In this document: one piece after another, positions 25,256 through 37,399 of the stretch
Numbering within the stretch: the first letter of the stretch is position 1
How the letters are laid out: each line of letters opens with the position of its first letter
DNA from: Cymbidium sinense
Taxonomy: Eukaryota; Streptophyta; Magnoliopsida; Asparagales; Orchidaceae
Reading direction: 5' to 3'
Length of the DNA stretch: 64,000 bases
NCBI GenBank assembly: GCA_021442155.1
Contig: CM038216.1
Span: 153,289,009-153,353,008 of the forward strand
Notes under the pieces: generated by a model
What the model was told of the DNA's origin: nothing
What the model saw: the letters and a program-made list of their open reading frames with translations, nothing else
Database searches by the model: none
Translations under genes and position numbers: made by a program

Positions 25256-26350
25256 GCTCATGATGACATATTTAGATAAATTTGAGTTCAATTGGGTTAG
25301 GTTGACCAATTAACTAAATCGACCCCAATGGGATATTAAGTTAAGTTAAAATGATGATTTATATTGTATTGGTGTAATTGGTTTTATTCGATTTGAAGTA
25401 GATTTGAATTTGGCTCATATGAGTTCATATGAGTCAAATAGTCAAGTTGACCAATTTGATCAAATTGGCCAAATTGGGTGCAATTGGAGGTTGTGTCATA
25501 TTCTATATTAGATTTAGATGTATAATACTCTTTGATTAGATTTAATTTAATATAGATTAAAGTTTGGCTCAATTTGGCCTATTAGGCCAAATTGGGCTAG
25601 GTGAACCAACTTGATCAATTTGGCCAAATTGGGTGCAATTGGAAATTGATTCATGTTTGATTGTCAATTTGTAGTTGATCTTAAGCTTTAGTTTGATCAA
25701 ATTTGGATTGGATTGGGTTTTGATTCAATTTGATCATTTAGGTCAAGTTAGGACAAATATGTTTAAATGGGTCAATTAAGTTAATTGGGTTCAATTAGAT
25801 GTTGTACCATGTTCAAAATCATTTTGGGATTGATTGCAATGATTGGCTTGGTTTAATTTGAGCGGATCAAAGTTTATTCCAACTTTCCTTTAAGTCAAAT
25901 TAGGTCAAATGGGGTTAAGTGGAACAATTAGCTATGTTGCCCCCACTTGGTTGTAATTAGGTATTGAATTATAATTAATTAATCATTTGGAAGTGATTAT
26001 AGAGGTTGGTTTGATTTGATTTGGGTTGAATTGACCTTTGGCTCAATTTGACTTTTAAGCCAAATTGGCAAGGTTGATTCAGTGGATCAATTGATCAAAT
26101 TGGGTAACAATTAGTCATGATAAATATTCAATCATATCATTATAGTGATTGTAAGGCTTTGAATTGATCAAATTTTGTTTAGATTAAGTTGGATTTGATT
26201 TTAGTTCTATAGGGTTCAATTAGGTCAACTTGGGCTAGGTGAGTTAATTGACCAAATTGAGCTTAATTAATCTTTAATTAAATTCAATTGAGGCTTTGAA
26301 GAGTCTGGGTATTTCCAATTTTAAGTAGTTTGGGTTAATTTTTGGATTTA
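25256..26350 (-). repeat. 157-bp-period array in giant LTR copy 3
   Basis: Monomer starts (GGCTCA-type words) at about 25,256, 25,412, 25,566, 25,722, 25,877, 26,040 and 26,203, giving spacings of roughly 154-163. This is the same degenerate array as in the other LTR copies. Confidence 0.75.
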
Positions 26351-26674
26351 GCCTTTTTAGGTCCAAATGGGTCAAATTGAGTATAGTTGATTTGATTGAC
26401 CAAATTGAACACCAATTATGCATGGTTTGGGTAGATGTGAGGTTTTAAATTGGTCTATAATCATTTGGCTTTGTGTTTCGGGGTTTGGTTTGGAATTGAG
26501 GTAACCGAATCTCACTTAGTCCAATTCGGGGCCTAGCCCTAGAGTTGAGCCTTGTGAGCCTCCTAGGTTTGGGTTAGTGCTCTCTTAACCACTAGGTGAG
26601 GAAAATTGTAGTGCCTAAATTAAATCCTATGACTAAAAGGATGGATATCAATCTCACTAAAAGTGAGGTCAACA

Positions 26675-27350
26675 GAATCCCTTTTTTAACTGATATTAAA
26701 TGTTCATTTTAGAGGGTTGAGATGTATATTATATTTTTTCAATGTGGTGAAGGTCCCCTTCAGATTGGTGATATGCTATTTGGGTGACTTACTTTTGACT
26801 AACAAGTCATCTATGTAAACTTTTATATTTCTCCATTTTTGCTCTTTAAGTATTAGGTGAATTATTTTTTTATAGGTGGCACTTGCATTTTTTTAGTCCA
26901 ATGGGCATCACTTTGTAGCAGTAGAACCCTTCTCCTATAATAAAGGTTGTCTTCTTACAATCTATCATGTGCATTTTGATTTGATGTTAGCTAGAAAAAG
27001 CATCCAAAAAGCTCATTACTGTCTATCACCTAGTCAACAAGTGTGTGGCAGTCTTTAGGATAGGCCATGTAGTAATTTGTTGAAGTCTACGCACATCATT
27101 CATTTGATGTTGGACTTCTGCACTATGATCACATTTGAGATCCATTCTGGGTACTAAACTTTCCAAACGAAATTGGCTTTCAATAACTTGGTGACTTCCT
27201 CTTTAATTAGCTAAATGAGTATGGATATTGCCTTCCTTATCTTTAACTTAATTGGTCAAGCATCCTTCTTAATGTTAAGCCTATGGTAAGCATCTGGAAT
27301 CTCTACTATAAACTAGGTGAACATGTCAATATCTTCTTGAAGTGCTTGTA
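26675..27350 (-). pseudogene. Tat-lineage Ty3/gypsy RT relic, minus strand
   Basis: Reverse transcriptase of a Tat-lineage Ty3/gypsy element. On the minus strand one can read, with shifts, a segment like the LLSFMDAFSGYNQI block (here MSFLDAFSS at about 26,989-27,020, then QIKMHMID), the YCYKVMP-GLKK block, the catalytic box as YIDD at 26,807-26,818, and HHIEK for the usual TLR-Y region. These words (DAFS-YNQI, CYKVMPFGLKNAGATY) are the hallmark of the Tat branch rather than of chromoviruses. The gene is cut at 26,675 by giant LTR copy 3, in the segment equivalent to KCVFGV--GKFLGF. RNase H and integrase are absent on this side. Stops and frameshifts make it inactive although both catalytic Asp codons survive. 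Confidence 0.85.
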
Positions 27351-27499
27351 TAAGATCTTTTATGTACTTGTTGTTGTAGGATGAGCTAATTCTATATACT
27401 CATCCAGATCTTCTCTTGTCACTTTTAAAAAAAAAACTTTGCAGTCTCTAAACTAGTGTGTGACTTCTAATTGCAATAGTTCTTCTCACTTGTGTGAAT

Positions 27500-27914
27500 C
27501 ACTAACTCATAAGTAATATTCCTGAGATTGGTTTAAGTTTTCTTTTAATATTATTTTTCACCATGGCACAAAACTTGACCACCACATGATAATTTGACAC
27601 CACCACCTTAAATGTATTCAATAGTAGTTGTTTAAAGATTGCATTGTATATAATGTGTGCTTCTATAATGATGAAGGCAACCATTACTGTAAACTGCTTC
27701 TCTCTTTATCTCCAAGTTATAGAGAGAGTGACCATCCCCTATGTGTCCCTCTTTTCCTTAAAGAATTTGTAAAGGGGACCTATCGTATGTATAAGACTTG
27801 AACTCACTAGGTTCATTTTATCAAACACAAAGTTAAACATGATATTGATCAAGCTCTCTATGTCAATCAAAATACTTCTAATATGGTAATTGGCAATTAA
27901 CGCCATGATGACTT
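27500..27914 (-). pseudogene. Tat-lineage protease relic, minus strand
   Basis: The aspartic protease region that would cut the Gag-Pol precursor. The minus strand reads SILIDIESLINIMF near 27,850-27,800, the counterpart of the Tat active-site segment with LIDGGSS-DILF. Here the Gly-Ser pair after Asp is changed, so the site is probably inactive. A later 60-codon open stretch (27,502-27,684) continues as MVAFIIIEAHIIYNAIF and VVVSNYHVVVKF, matching the F-VVD--SAYNAILGRP and AVVST-HL-LKFPT parts of Tat proteins. It lies between gag and RT in the expected order. Confidence 0.8.
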
Positions 27915-29354
27915 CTATGATAATATAAGGATTATTGATTGTTCATTGACCTTGTTAGCAAAACTAATAAGAATGACCTTAGTTTTTAATGTTATTGCCA
28001 TAGCCATTGAGTTTACTTCACTAGCCCAAAGTAAGTTGAGGCTCGCATGCCACGATGATTCCTCATTTTCTATAAAAATGGTGGATATGATTCCAACACA
28101 ATAAATTGCATGAGCTGATGCAGGTTTGCTACTTAGCTTCACAACCTTCTTTCTTTGCCTTCTTACAAACTCTTTTAACTTCCTTGACTTGATCAACTCT
28201 TCTATTATGCTTCTTAAATGGTAACAATTCATATTATCATAATTGTGGTCATCATGATACACACAATAACTTGATTCGTCTCTCAAACCATTAACTTTTA
28301 GAAGAGATGGTTGCTTGAAGTATTCTTTATGGCCTTAGTTAACTTGACCATAGATATGCACAATAATGTGATTGTGGTTGTAAGTACTCTCCAAGCACAT
28401 GATGAGCTGGTGGGTTATGTCTATATTCATGCTTTTTACTAGCACTCCTTTTGGTCGAGTTGGCTTTCTTCTTTCCCTATCATGTTTTTAGACTTGAAAC
28501 ATTTCTTTGGTGAATTGCATGAGGTGTGACATCTTTCCAAAGTCTTTTCTTATGAGCTACATTGGATTATTGGGCAACTTCATTGTATTCTTCCATGTCC
28601 ACATGTTTATTAGCAAACTCTAACAATTATGATAGCATCTTAGGCTGATGTGGACCAAGAACATATATAGATGGACCTTCTAAGGTTTGAGTGAGTGCAA
28701 CCTTGGCGACTACATGCTCCAAATCTTTGAATTTCAATACCTCCCTCTATAGGTGTATGATGAACTTCTCAAGGGACTTGTCTTGCTCCCATCTCATATG
28801 TAATAAAGTTTGTGACCTCTTCAGAGATTTTTAAGCACTCATGTATTGAGTTTTAAACAATCGCTTGAACTCGGAAAACGAAGTGATGACTCCCATAGGA
28901 AGGTGTGAGAATCAATGAAGTGGTGATTCTTTGAGGGTGGTGAAGAACAATCAACACTTTATCACATCATCAAGATCTAATAATGATATGGTAGATTCAA
29001 AGTATGGTACAACATTGGCTGGGGTAGTCTAACCTTTATAGAGTCCAAGTATGGAATTTTAAACTTTAGTGAAGGATGCACCTTTATAATTTTCTTGGAA
29101 AAGAATTATTGAGGGTGTTGTTTGTCACTCTTTCTAGTAACTTCCTTGTCACTTGCGTGATAGGACTCATCTTTAATAATTTTGGCCTGTGATGGCGAGA
29201 ATGTTAAGTCACCGATCATAAAGAAACATCATTCACCCAGGCCTCCAAAATTTATTCTTTACCTTCTCCATAGCCACCTGGACTATGTGAGTGTTTCTAT
29301 CCTCCATGTAATTTAATTTTTAATGAGTGATTAATTTTGTGTGTTTGGAACCAT
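27915..29354 (-). pseudogene. Tat-lineage gag relic, minus strand
   Basis: Capsid protein gene of the same minus-strand element. A possible start ATG is at 29,352-29,354. The capsid domain (Retrotrans_gag type) is readable at about 28,960-28,690: FFTTLKESPLHWFSHL, then ITSFSEFKRLFKTQY, MRWEQDKSLEKFI and YREVLKFKDLE, matching the A-WF--L-PGSI-SF-ELA--F pattern. The C-terminal part, 27,915-28,286, keeps a 123-codon open frame beginning SYCVYHDDHNYDNMNCYHL, the counterpart of the YC-FH-DHGHDTE-C--L knuckle, followed by IEELIKSRKLKEFVR. Stops between these parts show decay. The usual order gag-protease-RT is kept across 29,354 to 26,675. Confidence 0.85.
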
Positions 29355-29439
29355 GGCAGCTGTGTGATCCCTTGATAAAGGGCCTACTTCATTTGGCATC
29401 TAACTTCTAGTCCTTCACGTATATCTTACTCATTGCACT

Positions 29440-30060
29440 AAAGAGAATGTTAAATTCAAATTTATTTGTGCAAATATTTAAAACCTTACATAGACACACA
29501 AAAAATACAATAAGATTATACATGAATATAAAAGACTAAAAAATATAAAAATAAAAAACTTCCACTATCTTTGTAAATTTGTACATAAAAAAGGAGTAGA
29601 GTACAATAGTCAATTCTCTATCCTTAGAAATAATAAAAAGCAATAAAGGTCTTCACCCCTTGAATCTCCACTTTTATAGAATCAAGGAGTGATCACAAAA
29701 AAAAAATTATAATAACATTTAGAAGCTCTATGTTAGTTTCCATATGATGAGACTTGCCTATACTCTGGAGGTTGGGCTATTGTCATATGCTAAATGTTAA
29801 ATCCTCTATTTATGTGAGTATGAAAGTCAAATGCTAGTTATTAATATGAGACAAGCTTCTCCAAGTACTTGCCTAAGTGAAGGCGAGATTTGTGTGCATG
29901 CAACTAAACTAGTCACCCACATGAGGTGAGTTTTATAGGGCAGCAGGTCAATAACCTTTACTTGAACTTTGGTAGTCATCGCCAAGGATTTTGCAAAGTA
30001 ATTCGTCAGGTAGATCTCTCTTGGATATTTGATAGTACAATAAGCATTTACAAAGACAAA
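29440..30060 (-). mobile_element. Probable 5' LTR of the Tat relic, minus strand
   Basis: Upstream of gag on the minus strand lie two TATA-like motifs, ATAAATAG (complement at 29,806-29,813) and CTATAAAAGTGG (complement at 29,668-29,680), a T-rich region around 29,570-29,470, and a possible leader before the gag ATG. This looks like U3-TATA-R-U5 of a short LTR of about 0.6 kb. I could not fix the TG or CA ends, nor find a second copy. If correct, this element is a different Tat family from the one with giant LTRs. Confidence 0.35.
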
Positions 30061-33010
30061 TGATAGTAAAATGCCTTTTCTTTGCTTCTTTTTTTTCCCA
30101 ATATAGGCTCAAAAAATAAATTGATATATGGTTTTAAAATTATAAACTATTAATGAATAACAATGTCTTATAGAGTAATAGATTAGAATATGAAGATGAA
30201 CTTTTTAGCTTGGGAAAAAAAATTTAGGTAAAAAAATATATTGAAGTTATTTAAGGAGCTAAGGTATCCAAGAGTTAACTAATCATAGGATTTTTATTAT
30301 TTAATAGTTGAATAAAATTATAGGGAATGAGATGAGATTGTTAAAAATAGATCTTGAGTTTGTGGTAAGGAGATAAGACATTTGGAGAATCTAAAGGTTA
30401 AAAGCTAGGTTATAACTAGTGATGTGGAGAGACTGATGTGTAAAATAAAGGTGTGACTTATGAAGGGGAGTTGGAGGCTTACAAAATGATTAGAAATGAT
30501 GTTGAGTATGGAGAAAAGTAAGGGTGTTATCTTAAGTGTTGGAGATAAAAGAAAGTAAGAAAGTAGTATTGGATAACTAGTACTTCCAGTAAGAAATACT
30601 AAGGGTGAAATCACCAAGCTCTCAAACCAATAAAGTAAAAAGTATTTTAACGCCCAAATATGAAATTTTCATTTTATAAAAGGGGTCACTTATTGCCATT
30701 ATGATCATTCCTCTAAGTAAAATAACTTAAAATACATATGATAATAATAATTATAAAGATTAAATTTCCTTTTAAATTTAAAGAAATCCACCCACTTCAC
30801 ATGCCATACATAAATTCTTAAATTCAAAGTTTCTTTCATAATTTGAATTTTCTTGAAAGAAGTTAAAAATTATATGATTTAACATTGAAACATAGAGGCC
30901 ACCTTTATGGGATGAACATTATTCTTTCTTGAGTTATCTTTGGCTTTTAGCATGATGTTTAGTAAATAATAATTATGAACCTTTTATTTCCCTCTTTGAA
31001 ATAATCAAATATCCTCTTTAATACCTTTAATATATGGCCTATATAAATCAACATGATATGTTGCATCATTTTTCTAGACCAAAATGAACTCTTATGGAGA
31101 GTTAAATTCAATATAGTCAACTTCAAATTTTGGGTTAAGTTTTCCATATCTATTCTTATCAACAAGTGTTCTTAATGATTGGCTTGCCTTCACATCTGAT
31201 TAAAAATATATGTTTAGTGCTTTAATTTGTGGGCATCTCTTATGTTATTATAGGCTCCACCTCTTAATATGTAGGTAGATAAGGCACCTAAAATTGATAT
31301 GCATTTTCTCATCCTTAATTAAAAATTAGTTATATCAATTATAAGTAATAAATTTGTAAATGTACCTTTTCTTTGTTCGTATTTTTTAATATGGGCTTTA
31401 ATACCAAAATTAATGTGTATCCCTCAAATTATGAAAAAATTGTGGTATGGCCTGTGGTTGGTCACTTGAGGTGGCTAACTTGGTAGATGGAAGCTCTCCT
31501 AAGATGTTTATGAGAGTAGGGAAGGCTAGGTTAAGTTTAATTTGAAGTAGGGTTCAGGATTTAAAGGCAATAGAGATTCACCAACCCCAAACTAACAACC
31601 ACCTAAGTGTTTTTTTCCTATGGTTAAATCCTATAATTTTTTTTAGGATAAACTTGAGAGTACAACCTATCAAAAGAAGAAAGAAAAGTTACAATCTTCT
31701 AATGTATGGTATGTCTAGAAGGTCTCCTTTGAGTTATGTAACAATTTGAGATATATGACAATAGAAGAAAATAAACTCCTCCAAAAGTGAACCCATCCTT
31801 GCAAAACATATTAAAACTATAAATTTCTCAAAAAACAAATTAATCACATAAAATAAATGATAAATTATGAGGATTAAAGTCTAGTTGTGATATCAAAAGT
31901 TTCACAAGATTTTAGAAAGTTTAGGTATTTATTTTGTATTATTTTCTCTTATTATTAGTGAGATGAAACTTTCTTTGGACAACTAGTTGATTATTCACTT
32001 AAGGTTGTTAGAACTTGATATTATAGTGGAGATAAACCCAACTTAATTCTTGTAGATTTAATCTTAGTATGTTCATTATAATACTAGAGTTTTTTATAAA
32101 TGTTTGTGGAGTTTAAATATACCAAATACTAAATGGAACAAGATTAGGTCAGATTTGACCTAATTTTGGCTGATCACTTCAAAATGATGATTATATGCTA
32201 ATAAGTGGGAGAATATTAATGAAAATAATTTTTGGATGCTTATGGGAACAAGAAAGAAACTCAACAATAGAAATCACAAAAATAACTACATAAACATTAG
32301 GTCACTCACTAAAGTAATACTAACAATAAAATCATCAAATTCTTTTCACAATGTTGGTCAGCCGCCAAGCCCAAAGTCTTTAGAAATTCTCTCCAAATTT
32401 TCCATAAAAAATCATTAAAGTTATCCTTCCACATCAAAAAAACATATTATAGCTTCAAATAAGAAATATTTGAAGTTTGATATAAAGAAGGGAGAAGGTA
32501 GGAGAGGAATGGGCCAGCCCACACTTGTAACTTCTAAAAACTATTCTAGAGTAACCACCAAAATCATTCCACTCTCATTTAGATAACCACAAATAAATGT
32601 AATCATAATTATTTGATGCAAATAAATAAGTTTTTATTTCATTAATCTAAATAAATCTCCCAACATATTTGAAGATCTAAATTCCAAAATCTAAGTATTT
32701 AAATTTGAAATTCAAAAATTCAAACTACAATAATTAACATCAAGTACAAAACAAATACATATTTTTACACATGATGTCCTAATAATTAAAATAAAGTAAA
32801 ATTTTATAAGTTTGGATCTTCATTCAGTTCCTACTTATTGTACCTCCATGCTTTGCAACATCTTTCATTGCTTTGCTCTTATGAGTGGATCTCCTTTTGC
32901 TACACCAAACAATAAGCAATAATTTCTTGTGAAGTGATAAGTTACAATGTGAAGATAAGTTCTTGAGCTTGAAGTAAACGGATTAGAATAAAGTAAGATT
33001 TTGAGTATAG
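30061..33010. other. Dispersed repeats, including first copy of a direct repeat
   Basis: No gene was recognised. The part at 30,240-30,960 is repeated on the same strand at 33,020-33,800, about 2.8 kb to the right, with shared words such as AAGGAGCT--G-T-T-C-AA, AACTAATC-TAGGA, GAGGAGATAA, GAATGATTA-AAATGATGTT and GTCACTTATTG-CATT against a diverged counterpart. Between 31,200 and 33,000 the text is AT-rich and anonymous. Confidence 0.5.
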
Positions 33011-33019
33011 TTTCTTTAA

Positions 33020-33800
33020 AATTAGGTTTAAGGAGCTTGGATGTGTCCCAAAGCTAACTAATCTTAGGAATTTTATTCTAAAAATGTCTAGAGTTATTTG
33101 ATGGTGGTAAACTTATGGAGATAAAGATTAATTTATTAAGAGTGTATTTGAAGGTGTGTTGAGGAGATAAAATGTGTGGGAGAATTTAAAGGTTGTGAGC
33201 TTGGTCATAACTAATGGAGTAGAAAGGATAATGAGTGAAATGAAGGTGCAAGTTTATGAAGTAGAGTTAGAAGCTAAGAGAATGATTAAAAATGATGTTA
33301 ATGAGTTATCTTAGATAGTGAAGGTGAAATAAATAAATAGTGCTGGATACGTAGTACCCCCATCAAAAAATATCAAGAGTTTGGTCACTAAGTTTTCAAT
33401 CCAAAAGTAAAAAAAAATTAAAATTTTGTAATTGACAAAATATAATGTTTTCATCCTAGAAAAGAAGCTATTTATAGTCATTACAACTATACTTCAAATA
33501 ATAAGAAATTACAATATAAAGAAACAAGCTAGTAATATTAATTAAATGTAATTAATTACTTTATTATTTTATGTAAATCCACCCATATCATATACCATAT
33601 ATAAATGTTTAAATTCAAAATTTAAAATATCAAAACTTAGTGTTTCTAAAAGGAATTAAAAAAATATGTAAATTAAAATTAAAACATAATGCGGGCCTTA
33701 GTGAGCTAGAGAGCAAACCATACTTCTTTGGTGAATTATCTTAAACTTAGGCCTAAAATCAAATATATGATTTTTGCAAGCATTTTGTTTCCCTCTTTAA
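33020..33800 (+). repeat. Second copy of the 30,240-30,960 direct repeat
   Basis: Diverged direct repeat of 30,240-30,960 (see that entry). It leads straight into the 33,990-35,130 repeat, suggesting that both belong to one larger, old repeated unit or element. Confidence 0.6.
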
Positions 33801-33989
33801 CCCACTATAAAATTTTCTTTGGTGTCATTAATGTATGGTTCAAACAAATCATCATGTTGTGTTCCCTCAATAATAGATTTACAAATCACAAGTACTAATA
33901 TTTCAATCTCCAAGTGCTTCTAGCTCCTTATGTTAAAATTATGAAAGTCTAGCCTTTGACTTTGATACTGAATTTATTGTAGCCATGAT

Positions 33990-35130
33990 AGAGGTGATCC
34001 AAGGCTTTTACTTGATAAGGATGGAGGCTAAGTATATAAAATACACTCTTAGGTGGTTGGAGGAATTATATTGGAGATGAAAGTCAAGAAAAATAAATCA
34101 ACTTAGTTCATGGCCAATCTTAAAGCTTTCCTTAAGGATTTAACTATATGGTTTCTAATGATAGCAACATAAAACTATTTTAAATTGTTGTGATAATATA
34201 TTTGTATATTTTATGTAATATTTGATGATACTTTGAAGTGGTTTGGAGACCAAAAGATGGAAAAGAGACATAATGAGGTCAAGGTGAGCAAGTTTAGGCT
34301 AATTTGATTATTTTAAACATTTTTATTTAGACGAAGGCATTTATGGGTGTCTTTAGGTAGTTGAAAGGCTTGTTAATAATAAAGAATGTATATATATTAG
34401 GTATGGAGTATTTTATAGAAATTTAAGAGATTTATATGATGGTGGAGAATGGAGGACTAAGATTAGGTCAAGAGAATAATTAATCGCATTCAGTTTCAAT
34501 AAAAGTTTTGGAATTTTTTTTGTATTGTAAGATTTAGGAAAATGCTTTAAGATGATGCTGAGAAAATAAAATAATATATTACAAGAGATTGAGAATAAAA
34601 TTTGCAAGAAGAAAGAAATAAAATAAAATAAAAAGCTACTCAATTCTCCAACAAAGGAGAAGCTTCAACCATAGAGATTCAATTCTCTCGTTTTTTTTAA
34701 TAAAACACCAAAAGCTACTTCTCATTTGTTCAATAAAACAATTAAAACATAGCATCAATTTAAAGTTTCAAATTTTAGAAATTTAAAAGAAAAGATAGAA
34801 ATTGAAAACTATGAATATAAAATAAGGAGATTGGAATCACTCCTAATTAATCTTATATCAAGAGCTAAAGTGCCCAAAGTTTTTTTAAAAGAAAACTAAT
34901 TAAAATAAGTAAAAAATAACTCCAATATGTGTTTTATGAAAATAATATAATATAGCTTGAAAACACTAAAATTTTCAATTAAAATTTAATTCCAAACTTT
35001 ATTTTTACTATATTTTATTTTGAGTTTCATATTTGTTAATGCTTGCTTGATGATGATATCTTTGTCTTTGATCCCATGTTGTGCAAGCTTGACTTTCTCT
35101 ATTAAATATAGTCATAAAATTTTATGTTAT
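33990..35130 (+). repeat. Dispersed repeat, copy B (partner at 20,390-21,560)
   Basis: Same-strand partner of 20,390-21,560, sharing GGAGGCTAAG, GTGGTTTGGAGACCAAA, CAAAGGAGAAGCTTCAACC and AAAACACCAAAAG in the same order. No coding potential was recognised. The two copies are about 13.6 kb apart and enclose giant LTR copy 3 and the Tat gag-pol relic. Confidence 0.65.
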
Positions 35131-35368
35131 TAACTAGAAGATTGTTACTCTATTTAGAATTTTTGGACAAATAATGAGCCATCCATTATGTTTGCTTTTT
35201 CAATGATTTGAATGAAGTCCTTATGTTAATATTGAGACACTATTTATCTTTAAGTTTATCAACGTACAACATTGAGAATTTATCAATAACTTAATTTTTA
35301 AATTATTCTCATATATTAATTTATTCAATTAGAAGTTTAAATAGCATTAATCCATGTTATTTAATAGG

Positions 35369-35371
<3 letters not shown>

Positions 35372-35426
<55 letters not shown>
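35372..35426. repeat. (AT)n microsatellite
   Basis: Uninterrupted alternating AT over about 55 bp. Confidence 0.95.
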
Positions 35427-35429
<3 letters not shown>

Positions 35430-37170
35430 AAATTTTAGGTTAGCTTTCTTGATTCATGTGTCTAAATAGTTCTACAAATTATTATTATACTATTTCTTAG
35501 ACTAGCTTGCTTGTGGGAATATAACATTTTCATACATATGATGGCTATATTTATAAATTACTTCTTAGCTTTGTCTTTAGACTTTATAATTATATTTTAT
35601 TCTTGTCATCTAAATCTTATGTTGTAGAATTTATCTCTATGATTCTCCATGGAAGACTTATCATTTTCTAAATTATGCACAATATTTTCATTAAAATAAT
35701 TTTCAAAGTTCCACAATCATGTCAATCCCTATCATAATCATATCAAGATACTACTAGCAACAACATACTTTTTCCCTATTTTATTAGGACATTCTAGAAG
35801 TCCAATGCTAATAAAAGCTATTTTAATTAGGACATGCCTCATGATTTTATCTTTTTTATTTTTATTTTTATTTTTTTTGCACTTAAAATCTTTAATTTTT
35901 TGCTGGTTTTATTAGCCTCTTTAATTGTGTATGAACAATTGTTCCTTACAAAGGCCACTAAAATCTCTCTTCTATTCATCACTTTATCTATGAACATTAC
36001 TTTTGAGAAATATTTATGATGAAGCTTAATATTTATGATGAGATTGATATTTTTTTAAATTGTGTTTGAGATAGTTGTACAATATAAAAATGCATCACAC
36101 AGCCATTTCGAAATCATATTCTGGCTATAATTTGGAGAATTTGTAATAAGAAAGTTTACTTTTTAACCTGATCTAGGTGAGTGTGATGGCTATTGAAAAG
36201 ACTTTATCTGACTTTTTTTTAAATAAAAAATTTATAATATTAATAATTTTTTTTATAAATAATAACTTTTTTACATTAATTTCATCATTATTTTTTAGAC
36301 ATAATTATCCTAAACAGACTGCAATCAAACTTCCATCCTATCTATTATTGTCAAACTCGAGGTAGTGTAATCTCGGATTACTTTAGATACAAATATAATG
36401 GAATGCAGCAAACTAAGTATAGTGAAAGAAAAGTAAAGTGAATTATAATCAGAACGAAAGCAAACAAAATATGCCTCCAACTTCAGTGTGTTTACATTAG
36501 AACGGTTTGTTGAACAAATGAGCTGAATTAGTTGTTAAAAGTATCAAATGATTTGATCAATTTTAATCTTTTGATTTTGATCATTTGGTTATATATAAAA
36601 ATTTAAATTAAAAATAGAGAAGATAATTGAAATATTATATTCTAAAATCTTGATTTAAAATCATATTGAAAATATTTAAAAGTGAAATATCTTTAATTAA
36701 ATTTTTATATAATGAATTAATAAAAAGATTTTTTTTTCATATTACATCATCGGTTAAAATAATTTTGATATTTATTATATTATTTAGTTCAATTATTATT
36801 TAATTTCAATTGATCATTAAATTACAAATCTTTAATTTATTTAGTTTTATTTTTTAAATCTATGTTATTAGGCATTTATATATGCTTTATATATTTGGAA
36901 TAATTTAAAATATTTGTCCTATGATTTTTTTTTATTTTTTGAGATATTTGAATCAATTTATTGATAAATTTATTATATATATATATATAATATAATATAT
37001 ATAAATTTTTTAATTTAATGTATAAGCTCTAAATCATTATGATAAAATGCTTTGCACATATTTCTCGACTTCAATCGGAATAAAATAAAAAAAAGCTGAT
37101 TTGACAGGCATTTCATTAGAGTACCCACTTCTGGCTATGTCCACATCTCATAAATATTTTATTGAATGAT

Positions 37171-37178
37171 AGGAAATA
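37171..37178. repeat. SINE target site duplication, left
   Basis: AGGAAATA immediately before the SINE. The same eight bases recur at 37,392-37,399 right after its poly(A) tail. Confidence 0.75.
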
Positions 37179-37391
37179 ATCCACTGCGCTTAGCTCAGTT
37201 GGTGAGAATGAACGCGGCTGGATACTCCCCAGTCTGCGTTCGATTCTCGAGCAGGACTAATGGGTGAAAAGAAAGAAGCGAGGCCGTATCGTGGGCTCGT
37301 TTCTCGCCTAGGATTAATCATATCTGAAGTCACACGCCACATAGTGGGTGGGATTAGAAGTGGACACCCTATTACCAAAAAAAAAAAAAAA
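37179..37391 (+). mobile_element. tRNA-derived SINE with poly(A) tail
   Basis: A short non-autonomous retroposon of about 213 bp. The head is tRNA-like: an A box, TTAGCTCAGTTGG, at 37,190-37,202, and a B box, GCGTTCGATTC, at 37,236-37,246 (tRNA consensus GGTTCGANTCC), about 34 bases apart as in tRNA genes, so an internal RNA polymerase III promoter is plausible. A tRNA-unrelated body follows (GGTGAAAAGAAAGAAGCGAG and so on), ending in an A run of about 17 from 37,375. It is flanked by the 8-bp duplication AGGAAATA. The sharp ends and intact boxes suggest it is younger than the surrounding relics. It is much more GC-rich than its neighbours. I do not recognise the named family. Confidence 0.85.
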
Positions 37392-37399
37392 AGGAAATA
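37392..37399. repeat. SINE target site duplication, right
   Basis: AGGAAATA directly after the A run, matching 37,171-37,178. The first A could also be counted as part of the tail. Confidence 0.75.

Larger units (their letters stand above)
21565..26674 (-). mobile_element. Giant LTR copy 3, truncated, inserted in Tat RT
   Basis: A minus-sense partial copy. Its TGTTGACC end (complement at 26,667-26,674) is intact; the other end is lost near 21,565, where similarity starts at GCTTAGCACC-TTGGGTA, the counterpart of GACTTAGCACTGCACATGGGTA in copy 2. Present: one relic of the roughly 240-bp core near 22,640-22,720, a GC-richer module at 24,000-25,100, and the 157-bp array at 25,256-26,350. Immediately right of the end (26,675) lies reverse transcriptase sequence that was cut inside the segment equivalent to GKFLGF, so this copy, or the element it belonged to, inserted into a Tat pol gene. 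The expected duplicate of GAATC on the left was not found because that end is gone. Confidence 0.75.
35131..37178. other. Anonymous AT-rich DNA with AT microsatellite
   Basis: No gene or mobile-element domain was recognised. An AT microsatellite occupies 35,372-35,426 and a shorter AT-rich run lies near 36,976-37,010. The short frames at 35,834-36,019 and 36,177-36,365 are rich in F, I and L, as expected by chance in AT-rich DNA. This is one of the few stretches not visibly related to the giant LTR family. Confidence 0.5.

Noticed and set aside
37179..37260. A functional tRNA gene
   Set aside because: The A and B boxes are there but no cloverleaf with a paired acceptor stem is evident, and the body ends in poly(A) with target duplications, which means a SINE.
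37190..37378. 62-codon minus-strand frame
   Set aside because: It is antisense to the SINE, which explains the composition.
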